Shown here piece by piece: positions 8,203 through 16,388 of a DNA stretch of 64,000 nt. This DNA comes from Actinomadura sp. 7K507 (GTDB lineage Bacteria > Actinomycetota > Actinomycetes > Streptosporangiales > Streptosporangiaceae). A program made the position numbers and the translations under genes. How positions within the stretch are numbered: the first letter of the stretch is position 1; the number at the start of each line of letters is the position of its first letter. The notes below the pieces were generated by a model. It saw only the letters and a list, made by a program, of their open reading frames with translations. It was not told the origin of the DNA and did not search any database. The stretch is from the NCBI RefSeq assembly GCF_004348425.1, contig NZ_SMKK01000005.1, positions 27,253 to 91,252 on the forward strand. Direction: 5' to 3'.

Positions 8203-8302
8203 AGTAAGGAAGAGATTGACCCCGCACGGGACGGGAGCCGCGGCCGGTTGCCGGGAGCTAGCCTTCGGGTGGGACGTCGCGGCCGGTCGATGGAGGTGGC
8301 TC

Positions 8303-9280
8303 GTGCGGGAAGGGGAGTTGGCGATCGAGGATCTGGAGGCTCTGCGCGTCCCGCTGTCCGGCTACTGCTACCGGCTCCTCGGCTCTTCGGCCGACACGGA
8401 CGACGCGGTGCAGGAGACGCTGATCCGAGCATCGTCCAAGCGGGACCAGTACGACCCGGGCAGGGCCCGGTTGAGCACATGGGTGCATCGGATCGCCACC
8501 AATGTCTGCATCGACATGCTCCGGGCGGCGAAGCGGCGGGCCCTGGTCATGGACGTGGCGTCGGCCCAGAACTCGGATCTCGGTGCGCCGCTTCCGCCAG
8601 AGGCGTGGGTGGAGCCGATGCCCGACTCGCGGCTGCTGGGCGGCCAGGACCCCGGTGACGTGGTCCTGGGGCGGGAGACGGTCCGGCTGGCGTTCATCGC
8701 GGCGCTTCAACACCTCGCCCCCCGGCAGCGGGCCGTCCTGGTGCTGCGTGACGTCCTGGTGTTCACCGCCCAGGAGACCGCCGAGATCCTCGGCACCACG
8801 GTGCCCGCGGTGAACAGCGCGCTGCAGCGTGCACGGGCCACGCTGGACGCCGACCGGCCCGACCCTTTCGACACCTACGACCCCGAAGACGCCGGCCAGC
8901 GTGATCTGCTGCGCCGGTACGTGACCGCCTTCGAGACCCATGACATCGCCGGACTGACCGCGGTGATGCGTGAGGACGCGGTGGCGTCGATGCCGCCGTT
9001 CCAGTGGCGGCTGGAGGGCGCACGGAAGATCGCCGCGGTCATCGGGACCAGCGACTCCTGCGCGGGCGCGCGACTGGTGCCCTGCCGCATCAACGGTGCC
9101 CCGGGGTTCGGGCAGTACCGGCCCGGCGACGACGGCGTCCTTCGCCCGTTCGCGCTCGTATCGGTCGACATACGAGACGGACATATCGCCCACCTGGTGA
9201 CTTTCCTCGGTACACAGCACAGGTTCGCCGAGTTCGGCCTCCCGGAGTCCCTCCGAGGTGCGGAGCAGGTCACCGTGTGA
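8303..9280 (+). CDS. ECF RNA polymerase sigma factor with SnoaL-like C-terminal domain
   Basis: This is a 325-residue sigma factor. The GTG at 8303 is chosen because TGGAGG (8291-8296) lies 6 nt upstream; the frame extends further but without a ribosome site. Region 2 is LSGYCYRLLGSSADTDDAVQ, followed by STWVHRIATNVCIDMLRAAK, and region 4 ends in [16 protein letters not shown]. From about residue 200 a SnoaL/NTF2-like domain follows (LLRRYVTAFETHDIAGLTAV, EDAVASMPP). In this group the C-terminal domain is thought to tune sigma activity in place of an anti-sigma factor. It is paralogous to the truncated gene at the left edge. The gene for a maleylpyruvate-isomerase-fold protein follows and could be a target. 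Confidence 0.9.
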   Translation: MREGELAIEDLEALRVPLSGYCYRLLGSSADTDDAVQETLIRASSKRDQYDPGRARLSTWVHRIATNVCIDMLRAAKRRALVMDVASAQNSDLGAPLPPEAWVEPMPDSRLLGGQDPGDVVLGRETVRLAFIAALQHLAPRQRAVLVLRDVLVFTAQETAEILGTTVPAVNSALQRARATLDADRPDPFDTYDPEDAGQRDLLRRYVTAFETHDIAGLTAVMREDAVASMPPFQWRLEGARKIAAVIGTSDSCAGARLVPCRINGAPGFGQYRPGDDGVLRPFALVSVDIRDGHIAHLVTFLGTQHRFAEFGLPESLRGAEQVTV

Positions 9281-9346
9281 CCGATGAGTCCTGGCCCGAC
9301 GCGTCGTACAAGTCGATGAAACCCGACGACGCGGAAGGACAGCCCG

Positions 9347-9955
9347 ATGACGACCTCGGCCCACTTGATCAGCGAGACCCGCGAGGAGCGGAAGCGGCTC
9401 GCCGGCCTGCTCGGCGACCTCACGCCGGAGCAGTGGGACATGGCTTCCCTGTGCGACGGCTGGCGGACCCGCGAGGTGGTGGCCCACATGACGATGCCGT
9501 TCCGGACCAAGCCGATCGGGATGATGGCAGGGCTTGTCCGGGCCGGGTTCTCGTTCCGCAGGTACGCCGACCGGGACGCCCGGTCGGCGGCCCGGGCGAT
9601 GAGCGAGGCCGAACTCCTCGACCTTCTCCAGCGCAACATCGACCACCCCTGGCAGCCGCCCGGCGGCGGGCAGGCCGGTGCCCTCAGCCACGACGTCATC
9701 CACGGCCTCGACTTCACCGAGCCGCTCGGCCTGCCCCCGGCATCGGCCGACCGGCTCGCCCTGGTCCTGGCATCGAACACGACCCGGCAGCTGAAACACT
9801 TCGGGGTCGACCTCGCCGGGAGGAAACTGGCCGCCACCGACTCCGGCGCGGTCGTCGGCGAGGGATCCACCGTCGTGGCGATGACCTCCAAGGACATCCT
9901 CCTCGTAATCACCGGACGGCGCTCGCTCGACGAAGCCCGAGACAAGAGCCGGTGA
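9347..9955 (+). CDS. Mycothiol-dependent maleylpyruvate isomerase-fold (DinB-like) protein
   Basis: This encodes a 202-residue soluble protein with a GGAAGG ribosome site before ATG 9347. The N-terminal four-helix region carries the family signature: ERKRLAGLLGDLTPEQWD, then SLCDGWRTREVVAHM, where the His of VVAHM is one of the metal ligands. A second His sits in DVIHGLDFTEPLG. The C-terminal part (GVDLAGRKLAATDSGAVVG) resembles the substrate-side domain of this family. Actinobacterial members are mostly uncharacterised mycothiol-linked enzymes. It sits 66 nt after the sigma gene on the same strand and is probably cotranscribed or controlled by it. Confidence 0.8.
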   Translation: MTTSAHLISETREERKRLAGLLGDLTPEQWDMASLCDGWRTREVVAHMTMPFRTKPIGMMAGLVRAGFSFRRYADRDARSAARAMSEAELLDLLQRNIDHPWQPPGGGQAGALSHDVIHGLDFTEPLGLPPASADRLALVLASNTTRQLKHFGVDLAGRKLAATDSGAVVGEGSTVVAMTSKDILLVITGRRSLDEARDKSR

Positions 9956-10023
9956 CGCCTGGGCAACACCCCTGATCATCGTCTGTCGTGTTGGCGAATC
10001 GGGGATGGCTACTGTTGTCCCGC

Positions 10024-10938
10024 ATGACGCATGTCGAGATCGAGATCACCGCGGAGCTGGTGCGGGGTCTGCTGCGCGACCAGCACCCCGACCTGGCCGA
10101 TCGCCCCGTGAGGCTCGGCGCGCGTGGCTGGGACAACCAGCTGTGGCGAATCGGCGACGACCTCGCCGTCCGGTTGCCCTGGGCGACGCAGTCCGCAGAC
10201 GAGCTGCTGCGCAAGGAGCACACCTGGGTACCCGGACTCGCCCCTAGCCTTCCGCTGCCGGTTCCCATTCCGCAGCGCCTCGGCGAGCCGTCAGCGCGGT
10301 ATCCGCGAACCTGGATCGTCACCACGTGGGTGCCGGGCGCGCCTGCCGACCGCGCCCCTATCACGCGTGCTCCGGAGTCGGCCGCCGCGCTCGCCGGCTT
10401 CCTCACGGCACTTCACCAAGCCGCCCCCGAGCAAGCGCCCGCCGGTCGGGGCCGCGGAGGGCCGCTGGCCGGTTACTCCGAGGGTTTCGCCGAGCAGCTC
10501 GCCCATGCCACCGAGCTGGGACTCGTCCCCGATCCTGACGCCGTCCGCGCGGTCTGGGAGGACGCCGCCGCCGCGCCCGACTGGTCCGGCCCGGCGCTCT
10601 GGCTCCACGGCGACCTGCATCCGGCCAACGTCCTCACCGCGGACGGCGCCATCTGCGGGGTGGTCGACTTCGGTGACCTCTTCGCGGGCGACCCGGCCTG
10701 CGATCTTGCTGCCGCTTGGATCCTGCTGCCGGACGGCGCCGCCGGCCACTTCCATGGCGCCTACCAGCCGACTCCGGACGCCGCGACGCTGCGCCGTGCC
10801 CGCGGATGGGCGGTGCTACGCGCCCTCAGCGGCATCCTCATCGCGGACGCCGGCGTCCACGGCCGGCCCGGCGGCAAGCCCACCTGGGGCCCACCCGCCC
10901 ATGCCGCAATGCGACGCCTCATCGCGGCCCATCGCTGA
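10024..10938 (+). CDS. Aminoglycoside phosphotransferase-family kinase
   Basis: This encodes a 304-residue APH-fold small-molecule kinase. The start is ATG 10024 (MTHVEIEITAEL). The protein shows the nucleotide-binding strand (GWDNQLWRIGDDLAVRLPW), the catalytic loop WLHGDLHPANVL with the conserved Asp and Asn, and the metal-binding VVDFGDLFAGDPACDLA. Such genes are common in actinomycetes as resistance or metabolic kinases. The substrate cannot be told from sequence. It converges with the DUF3592 gene downstream. Confidence 0.87.
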   Translation: MTHVEIEITAELVRGLLRDQHPDLADRPVRLGARGWDNQLWRIGDDLAVRLPWATQSADELLRKEHTWVPGLAPSLPLPVPIPQRLGEPSARYPRTWIVTTWVPGAPADRAPITRAPESAAALAGFLTALHQAAPEQAPAGRGRGGPLAGYSEGFAEQLAHATELGLVPDPDAVRAVWEDAAAAPDWSGPALWLHGDLHPANVLTADGAICGVVDFGDLFAGDPACDLAAAWILLPDGAAGHFHGAYQPTPDAATLRRARGWAVLRALSGILIADAGVHGRPGGKPTWGPPAHAAMRRLIAAHR

Positions 10939-10964
10939 CCCATCGGCCCAGCGACGGCGCGGGG

Positions 10965-11369
10965 TCAGAAGCCGAAGGCGCTGAGCGTGCCCGCGACCAG
11001 CATGATCGTCGCGAGCACGAGCAGCGCGGAGCCGGCGACGAGCTTGAAGCGGAGGACTTTGGCCAGGTCGGCCTTCTCCGCGGGGTCGGCCGGGTCGTAG
11101 AAGACCGGGACCTCCTCCCCTGGGCGCGGCGTCCTCAGGGTGCGCGTGTAGCTGACGGCCTCGACGGAACGGCCTTCGGCGGTCGCGAACTCGAAGATGG
11201 CCGTGATCTGCTTGCCGGCGACCTCCGTCGGACCCCGCCTCCGGTACTCGACGACGAGGCCGGTCGCCGCCGTGCCCCGGCGGGCCAGACTCCACCAGTC
11301 ACGCACCAGCAACCAGCCCAAGGCCAGGAGAATCCCGCTGCAGGCAAGGATGGGTATGAGTGCGTACAT
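10965..11369 (-). CDS. DUF3592-type membrane protein
   Basis: This encodes a 134-residue protein with two predicted membrane helices, near residues 4-22 and 110-128. Between them is a beta-rich domain (ATGLVVEYRRRGPTEVAG, then RTPRPGEEVPVFYDPADPA). The 'PG..V.V.YDP.DP..A' pattern is characteristic of the DUF3592 family. The function of the family is unknown; the domain is expected on the outer face of the membrane. Two tandem 17-bp repeats lie just upstream of the start. Confidence 0.75.
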   Translation of the reverse strand: MYALIPILACSGILLALGWLLVRDWWSLARRGTAATGLVVEYRRRGPTEVAGKQITAIFEFATAEGRSVEAVSYTRTLRTPRPGEEVPVFYDPADPAEKADLAKVLRFKLVAGSALLVLATIMLVAGTLSAFGF

Positions 11370-11400
11370 GTTCGTCCGTTCGGCGGATCGGGGCGACGGC

Positions 11401-11434
11401 GTCTCGGAACGTGCAGTGTCTCAGAACGTGCAGG
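11401..11434. repeat. Two tandem 17-bp repeats upstream of the DUF3592 gene
   Basis: GTCTCGGAACGTGCAGT (11401-11417) is followed immediately by GTCTCAGAACGTGCAGG (11418-11434), with two mismatches. They lie 32 bases upstream of the start at 11369 on the minus strand. The spacing fits a promoter-proximal operator with two sites, or a simple duplication. The rest of 11435-11600 shows nothing I recognise. Confidence 0.5.
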
Positions 11435-11600
11435 GCGGGACGCAGCGGCTCCATCTTCCCCCATCCCCTGGTCCCGTTCGCATCCCCGACGGGCCGGTCA
11501 CCCAGTGTTCAAGATGCCGCCGGCGCCGGTCGCGTCCCCACCGCACGGCGTCCGCATCCGGCCATCGGAGGCGGACTTGATCACGCGGGTTCCCGTCCGG

Positions 11601-12650
11601 TCACGGGAGGTCGGTCATCGCCAGGGGGCCGCCGTCTTCGGCCGTGGCCACCGCGACCATGGCGCCGTTCGTGCCGGGGATCCCGGTGAGGTCGAAGCCG
11701 CCGCGATCGGTGTCGCCGAAGCCCGTCCGCGCGAGCGCGGGCATCGGGGTGGACTGCCAGGTCCGGCCGTCGAAGCGGTAGAAGCGGGCGCCGGGCTCGT
11801 CGGGGTCGTCGGGGTCGTCGGCCGACCACAGGGCGCCGTCTTCGCCGACGCGATAGCCGCCGGAGGACGGCGGCCTCGGAATCGCCGTCCAGGTGCCGCC
11901 GGTACCGAGCATCAACTCGGTCTTGCCGGGACCGCTCAGCAGGGCGCCTTGCGGGCCGGCCGCCAGGAGGAAGGTGTAGCCCTCGGGGACGTCCGCCTCC
12001 ACCCATGTGTCGCCGTCCCAGCGGGCGATGACGTCCCGGAAGGGCAGGTCGGTGCCCCTGGCCCACAGCTCCGTGTCGCTCACCGGGTGGATCGTGTGGA
12101 CGTAGAAGTCGGTGTCGTAGGCGGTCCACGTGCCGTTCCGCCATCTGGCCAGGCACCCGTTGGACGCCCAGACGGCGTCGCCGACGGGCGCCACCCGCAG
12201 GTTGGTCGCGGACCCGCACGGCTCGGGCGGAGTGACCCGCGACCAGCCGGAGCCGTCCCAGCGGGCCAGGTACGCCCCGTTGTTCTTCTCGCCGGAGAGC
12301 CAGACGTCCCCGGAGGCGGAGGACTCCAGATCCCGGACCTTCATGTTCCATAGACCGGGCGGGTTGCGGTTCTCCCAGGAGGAGCCGTTCCACTTGCGGA
12401 CGATCGCGTTGGAACTGCAGAGCCTCAGTGGGACGCCGCCGGTGATGGGCACTTCCACGCACGCGTGGCCCTCGAACCCGGCCGCCCAGACGTCCTGCGG
12501 CCCCCGGGCCGTCACGTCGGTCAGGCCGCTCTGGGGCCAGAGGCCGAAGGGGGCGGGCATCGTCCGCCAGGGGCGCTCGGCGGCGTGGGCGGGGGCCGCC
12601 AGCCCGGCGACCAGGGCGGCCGCGGCTCCGATCATCCATGCACGTTTCAT
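11601..12650 (-). CDS. Secreted beta-propeller-like protein
   Basis: This encodes a 349-residue exported protein. The start is placed at ATG 12650 (MKRAWMIGAAAALVAGLAA), which gives a clean signal peptide cleaved after AHA. An ATG 8 codons upstream would only lengthen the n-region. The mature part repeats a 'W.G..W' blade pattern: VRKWNGSSWENRN, LARWDGSGWSRV, LARWRNGTWTAYD, IARWDGDTWVEAD, FYRFDGRTWQSTP. Blades are linked by 'DVWAAG', 'DVWLSG' and 'ELWARG' strands. This looks like a sialidase/Kelch-type propeller without recognisable catalytic residues. Binding or sensing of extracellular material is inferred. Confidence 0.75.
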   Translation of the reverse strand: MKRAWMIGAAAALVAGLAAPAHAAERPWRTMPAPFGLWPQSGLTDVTARGPQDVWAAGFEGHACVEVPITGGVPLRLCSSNAIVRKWNGSSWENRNPPGLWNMKVRDLESSASGDVWLSGEKNNGAYLARWDGSGWSRVTPPEPCGSATNLRVAPVGDAVWASNGCLARWRNGTWTAYDTDFYVHTIHPVSDTELWARGTDLPFRDVIARWDGDTWVEADVPEGYTFLLAAGPQGALLSGPGKTELMLGTGGTWTAIPRPPSSGGYRVGEDGALWSADDPDDPDEPGARFYRFDGRTWQSTPMPALARTGFGDTDRGGFDLTGIPGTNGAMVAVATAEDGGPLAMTDLP

Positions 12651-12891
12651 GCCGGTGATGGTCCTCGAAGACACACCTCAAGGCTTGTCACAACCACGAC
12701 AGGAAATGCTGGCAAGTTTGTGCTAGCTCACAAAAACACGTGCGGCGCACCACGAGGCCGCGCTGCGGTCCGGACCTGGCGGGCTCGCATAGCGCAGCGC
12801 CGGTCGTAGGGCGGGGTCAACCGATCGGCTGATGGCGGGACGGGCGGCCTGGGCGATGTGGGCGGGAGCCGCCCCCGGCGATGCTTGCGAC

Positions 12892-13797
12892 ATGGCGATC
12901 ATCGAAGTCGACGGCCTCCGCAAGAGCTACGGGGGCCAACCAGTGGTGGACGGCGTCGCGTTCACCGTCGAGGAGGGGGAGATCTTCGGGATCCTCGGCC
13001 CCAACGGCGCGGGCAAGACCACGACCGTCGAATGCCTGGAGGGTCTGCGCAAGCCCGACGCCGGCGCCGTCCGCGTGGCCGGCCTCGACCCGCGCGCCGA
13101 CCGCGCCGCGCTCACCAGGATCCTCGGCGTCCAGCTCCAGGAGAGCGAGCTCCAGGAGAAGCTGACCGTCCGGGAGGCCCTTGAGCTCTACAGCGCGTTC
13201 TATCCGGAACCGGCGGAGTGGCGGCAGCTCGCCGAGCGGCTCGGGATCACCGGGAAGCTCACCACCCGTTTCGGCAAGCTGTCCGGCGGCCAGAAGCAGC
13301 GCCTCTTCATCGCCCTCGCCCTCATCGGCCGCCCCAGGGTCGTCGTGCTGGACGAGCTGACCACCGGCCTGGACCCGCGCGCCCGCCGCGAGACGTGGAA
13401 GCTGATCGAGGAGGTCCGCGACTCCGGCGTCACCGTGCTCCTCGTCACGCACTTCATGGAGGAGGCCCAGCGGCTCTGCGACCGGATCGCGGTGTTCAAG
13501 CGGGGCCGCATCGTCGCCCTCGACACCCCCGAGGGGCTGGTCGGCCGCAGCGCCGCCGGCACCGTGATCTCGTTCTCCCCGTCCCGGCCCCTGGACGACG
13601 GCGACCTGGCCTACCTGCCCGAGGCCGCGACCATCGAACGCCGCAACGGCCGCCTCACCGTCCAGGGGACCGACACGACCGTCAACGCGGTCATCTCTCT
13701 GCTGGCCCGCCACAAGATCACCGCCCACCAGCTGCGGGTCACCGACTCGACGCTGGACGACGCCTTCCTCGAACTCACCGAAGACCGGGAGAACTGA
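12892..13797 (+). CDS. ABC transporter ATP-binding protein (drug/ABC-2 exporter type)
   Basis: This is the 301-residue ATPase of an ABC exporter. The start is ATG 12892 (MAIIEVDGLRKSY). The Walker A is GPNGAGKTTTVE, the signature LSGGQKQRLFIA, the Walker B VVVLDELTTGLDP, and the H-loop LLVTHFMEEAQ. The C-terminal 80 residues form the extra domain seen in DrrA-like ATPases. One nucleotide separates its stop from the GTG of the permease gene. The two-component system downstream on the same strand probably controls expression of this pair. Confidence 0.93.
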   Translation: MAIIEVDGLRKSYGGQPVVDGVAFTVEEGEIFGILGPNGAGKTTTVECLEGLRKPDAGAVRVAGLDPRADRAALTRILGVQLQESELQEKLTVREALELYSAFYPEPAEWRQLAERLGITGKLTTRFGKLSGGQKQRLFIALALIGRPRVVVLDELTTGLDPRARRETWKLIEEVRDSGVTVLLVTHFMEEAQRLCDRIAVFKRGRIVALDTPEGLVGRSAAGTVISFSPSRPLDDGDLAYLPEAATIERRNGRLTVQGTDTTVNAVISLLARHKITAHQLRVTDSTLDDAFLELTEDREN

Positions 13798-13798
13798 C

Positions 13799-14539
13799 GT
13801 GTCCGCATCCACCGCCGTCGTCAGAGCGGAGTTCCGGCTCTTCCTCCGCGAGCCGTTCAGCCTGTTCTGGATCGTCCTGTTCCCCAGCATCCTGCTGGGG
13901 ATCCTCGGCCTGATCCCCTCGTTCCGGGAGCCGGACCCCGGCCTCGGCGGGAACCGGGTCATCGACGTGTACGTCCCGGTCACCGTGCTGGTCGCCATGA
14001 TCATGGCCGGGCTCATGGCGCTGCCGCCGGTGCTGTCCGGCTACCGCGAGCACGGCATCCTGCGCCGCATGTCCACGACGCCCGTAAGGCCCGCCTCGCT
14101 GCTGGCGGCGCAGATCGTCCTGCACTTCGCGGCCGCCCTGGGGTCGGCGCTGCTGGCCATCGCCGTCGGCCGGGTCGCGTTCGACGTGGCGCTGCCCGGC
14201 CACATTCCCGGCTACCTGGCGGTGCTGCTGCTCGGCGCGCTCAGCGCGCTCGCGCTGGGCTCGGCGATCACCGCGGTCACGCGGACCGCCAAGGCCACCA
14301 ACGTCGCCGGCATGATCGTCGTGTTTCCGACGATGTTCCTGGCGGGCGTCTGGATTCCCGTCCAGGCCATGCCCGACGTGCTGCAGCGCGTCGTGGAGTA
14401 CTTCCCGTTCGGCGCCGCGTCCCAGGCCCTCGGCCAGGCCAGCGGGGGCGGCTGGCCCGACTGGACGCACCTGGGCGTCATCGCCGCCTGGTCCGCCGTC
14501 CTGATCGCCGCCGCCGCGCGCTGGTTCCGCTGGGAATAG
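13799..14539 (+). CDS. ABC-2 type membrane permease
   Basis: This 246-residue integral membrane protein is the permease half of the preceding ATPase. It starts at GTG 13799. About six membrane helices are visible: FSLFWIVLFPSILLGILGL, VTVLVAMIMAGLMAL, then three around residues 95-180, and a last one near LGVIAAWSAVLIAAAARW. The ABC-2 signature region MIVVFPTMFLAGVWIPVQAM precedes an amphipathic segment (VLQRVVEYFPFG), as in DrrB-like exporters. The substrate is unknown. Confidence 0.9.
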   Translation: MSASTAVVRAEFRLFLREPFSLFWIVLFPSILLGILGLIPSFREPDPGLGGNRVIDVYVPVTVLVAMIMAGLMALPPVLSGYREHGILRRMSTTPVRPASLLAAQIVLHFAAALGSALLAIAVGRVAFDVALPGHIPGYLAVLLLGALSALALGSAITAVTRTAKATNVAGMIVVFPTMFLAGVWIPVQAMPDVLQRVVEYFPFGAASQALGQASGGGWPDWTHLGVIAAWSAVLIAAAARWFRWE

Positions 14540-14553
14540 GACACCATAGATCC

Positions 14554-15723
14554 ATGGAGACGATTCAGCAGCAGTGGGACCGGTTCTTCCGCTGGGGACC
14601 GTTCGGCCTGCTGGCTCTGGCGACCCTCCTGGCGCTGCTGCTGATCCCGGAGATCGGCATGTCGGCCGCGGAGCAGCGGACGGCCGCGACCCTCGTCGTC
14701 ACCGCCCTCGTCCTGCAGGGCCTCCACGCCACCGGCAAGATCCCGGTCATCGTCTACTACTGGATCCGCACGGTCGTCGCGTTCACCCTGTCCTGGCTGA
14801 ACCCCTTCTTCTGCGTCTACGCCACGTTCGGGTACTTCGACTCCCACCGCTACCTGACGGCGCGCCCGGCGCGGGCCGGGCTGCTGATCACGGCGGTCAT
14901 CATGTCCGGCGCCCAGTCGGGCGGCCTCCCACCGTCGGGCGCCGGGCAAGCGGCCATCTTCGGCGGCCTGTTCGTGCTGAACTCGGCGCTGGTCTTCATC
15001 ATCGGCGGACTGGCCGGCCGGGAGGAGGAGCAGGCCCGCATCCAGGCCGAGAACATCGCCGAACTCGAATCGGCCAACGCCCGGCTGGAACAGGCCCTCG
15101 CCGAGAACGCCGCCCTGCACGCCCAGCTCCTCGTCCAGGCCCGTGAAGCCGGCGTCAGCGACGAGCGCCGCCGCCTGGCCGCCGAGATCCACGACACCAT
15201 CGCGCAGGGCCTGACGGGCGTCATCACCCAGCTGCAGGCCGCCGAGGACAGCGAGCACGTCCGCCGCGCCACCGACCTCGCCCGGGAGAGCCTCCGCGAG
15301 GCGCGCCGCTCCGTGCAGGACCTCGCGCCCACCCACCTGGACCACGACACGCTCCCCGAAGCGCTCAAGAAGATCAGCGACGGCAGGGCCCAGCTCACCG
15401 TCACCGGAACGGTGGAATCCCTGCACGACGAACTCGAGGCCACGCTCCTGCGCATCGCGCAGGAGGCCCTCACCAACGCCACCCGCCACGCACGCGCGGA
15501 CCGCATCGGCGTGACCCTCTCCTACATGGACGACGAGGTGGCCCTCGACGTCCGCGACGACGGCCGCGGCTTCACCCGCCCGTCCCGCGGCCCGTCCGGC
15601 GGATACGGCCTGACCGCCATGCGCGAACGCGCCGAACGCGTCGCCGGAACCCTGGAGATCGAGTCGGAACCCGGCGGCGGGACGGCCGTCTCCGCCCGCG
15701 TACCGTTGATCCGCCATGGCTGA
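14554..15723 (+). CDS. NarL-type sensor histidine kinase
   Basis: This encodes a 389-residue membrane sensor kinase. Five or so hydrophobic helices fill the first 155 residues, followed by a coiled-coil linker (EEEQARIQAENIAELE). The dimerisation/phosphoacceptor helix is RRRLAAEIHDTIAQGLTG with the phospho-His in EIHDT. The ATP-binding domain has EALTNATRHARA (N box), DVRDDGRGF (G1) and GGYGLTAMRERA (G2). There is no large extracellular domain, so it may sense the membrane or the exporter itself. The stop overlaps the start of the response regulator by 8 nt. Confidence 0.93.
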   Translation: METIQQQWDRFFRWGPFGLLALATLLALLLIPEIGMSAAEQRTAATLVVTALVLQGLHATGKIPVIVYYWIRTVVAFTLSWLNPFFCVYATFGYFDSHRYLTARPARAGLLITAVIMSGAQSGGLPPSGAGQAAIFGGLFVLNSALVFIIGGLAGREEEQARIQAENIAELESANARLEQALAENAALHAQLLVQAREAGVSDERRRLAAEIHDTIAQGLTGVITQLQAAEDSEHVRRATDLARESLREARRSVQDLAPTHLDHDTLPEALKKISDGRAQLTVTGTVESLHDELEATLLRIAQEALTNATRHARADRIGVTLSYMDDEVALDVRDDGRGFTRPSRGPSGGYGLTAMRERAERVAGTLEIESEPGGGTAVSARVPLIRHG

Positions 15724-16345
15724 CATCACGCTGCTGATCGTCGACGACCATCCCGTCGTCCGGGACGGCCTGCGCGGCATGTTCGCCGCCACCACCGGCT
15801 TCGAGGTCCTGGGCGAGGCCGCCGACGGCCGCGAAGGCGTGGCCCTCGCCGAAGAACTGCGGCCCGACGTCGTCCTCATGGACCTGCGCATGCCCGGCGG
15901 AGGCGGCGTGGACGCCATCACCGAACTCACCCGCCGCGGCCTGCCCTGCAAGGTCCTCGTCCTCACCACCTACGACACCGAGAGCGACACGATCCCGGCG
16001 ATCGAGGCCGGCGCCACCGGCTACCTCCTCAAAGACGCCCCCCGCGACGACCTCTTCGACGCCGTCCGCGCCGCCGCCGAAGGCCGCACCGTCCTGTCCC
16101 CGGCCATCGCCTCCCGCCTGGTCTCCCGCGTACGCGAGCCCCGCGGCGAGTCCCTGACCATCCGCGAGCTGGAGGTCCTGCGCCTGGTGGCCCGCGGCAC
16201 CGGCAACCGGGAGATCGCCGCCGAACTCTTCATCAGCGAAGCCACAGTTAAGACCCATCTCACCCATATCTACGCCAAACTGGACGTCAAAGATCGGGCC
16301 GCAGCGGTAGCCACGGCCTACGAGAGGCATCTCCTGCCGTCCTAG
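15716..16345 (+). CDS. NarL/FixJ-family response regulator
   Basis: This is the 209-residue partner of the histidine kinase encoded just upstream. The receiver has the acidic pair in LIVDDHPVV, the phospho-Asp in VVLMDLRMPG, the switch Thr in VLVLTTYDT and Lys in YLLKDAP. The C-terminal LuxR-type helix-turn-helix is LTIRELEVLRLVARGTGNRE followed by EATVKTHLTHIYAKL. The likely target is the ABC exporter operon at 12892. Translation is coupled to the kinase gene. Confidence 0.95.
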   Translation: MADITLLIVDDHPVVRDGLRGMFAATTGFEVLGEAADGREGVALAEELRPDVVLMDLRMPGGGGVDAITELTRRGLPCKVLVLTTYDTESDTIPAIEAGATGYLLKDAPRDDLFDAVRAAAEGRTVLSPAIASRLVSRVREPRGESLTIRELEVLRLVARGTGNREIAAELFISEATVKTHLTHIYAKLDVKDRAAAVATAYERHLLPS

Positions 16346-16388
16346 CCGGAACCGGCGTCCGGGGTGTCAAGGGCAGGGAGACTCGCAG

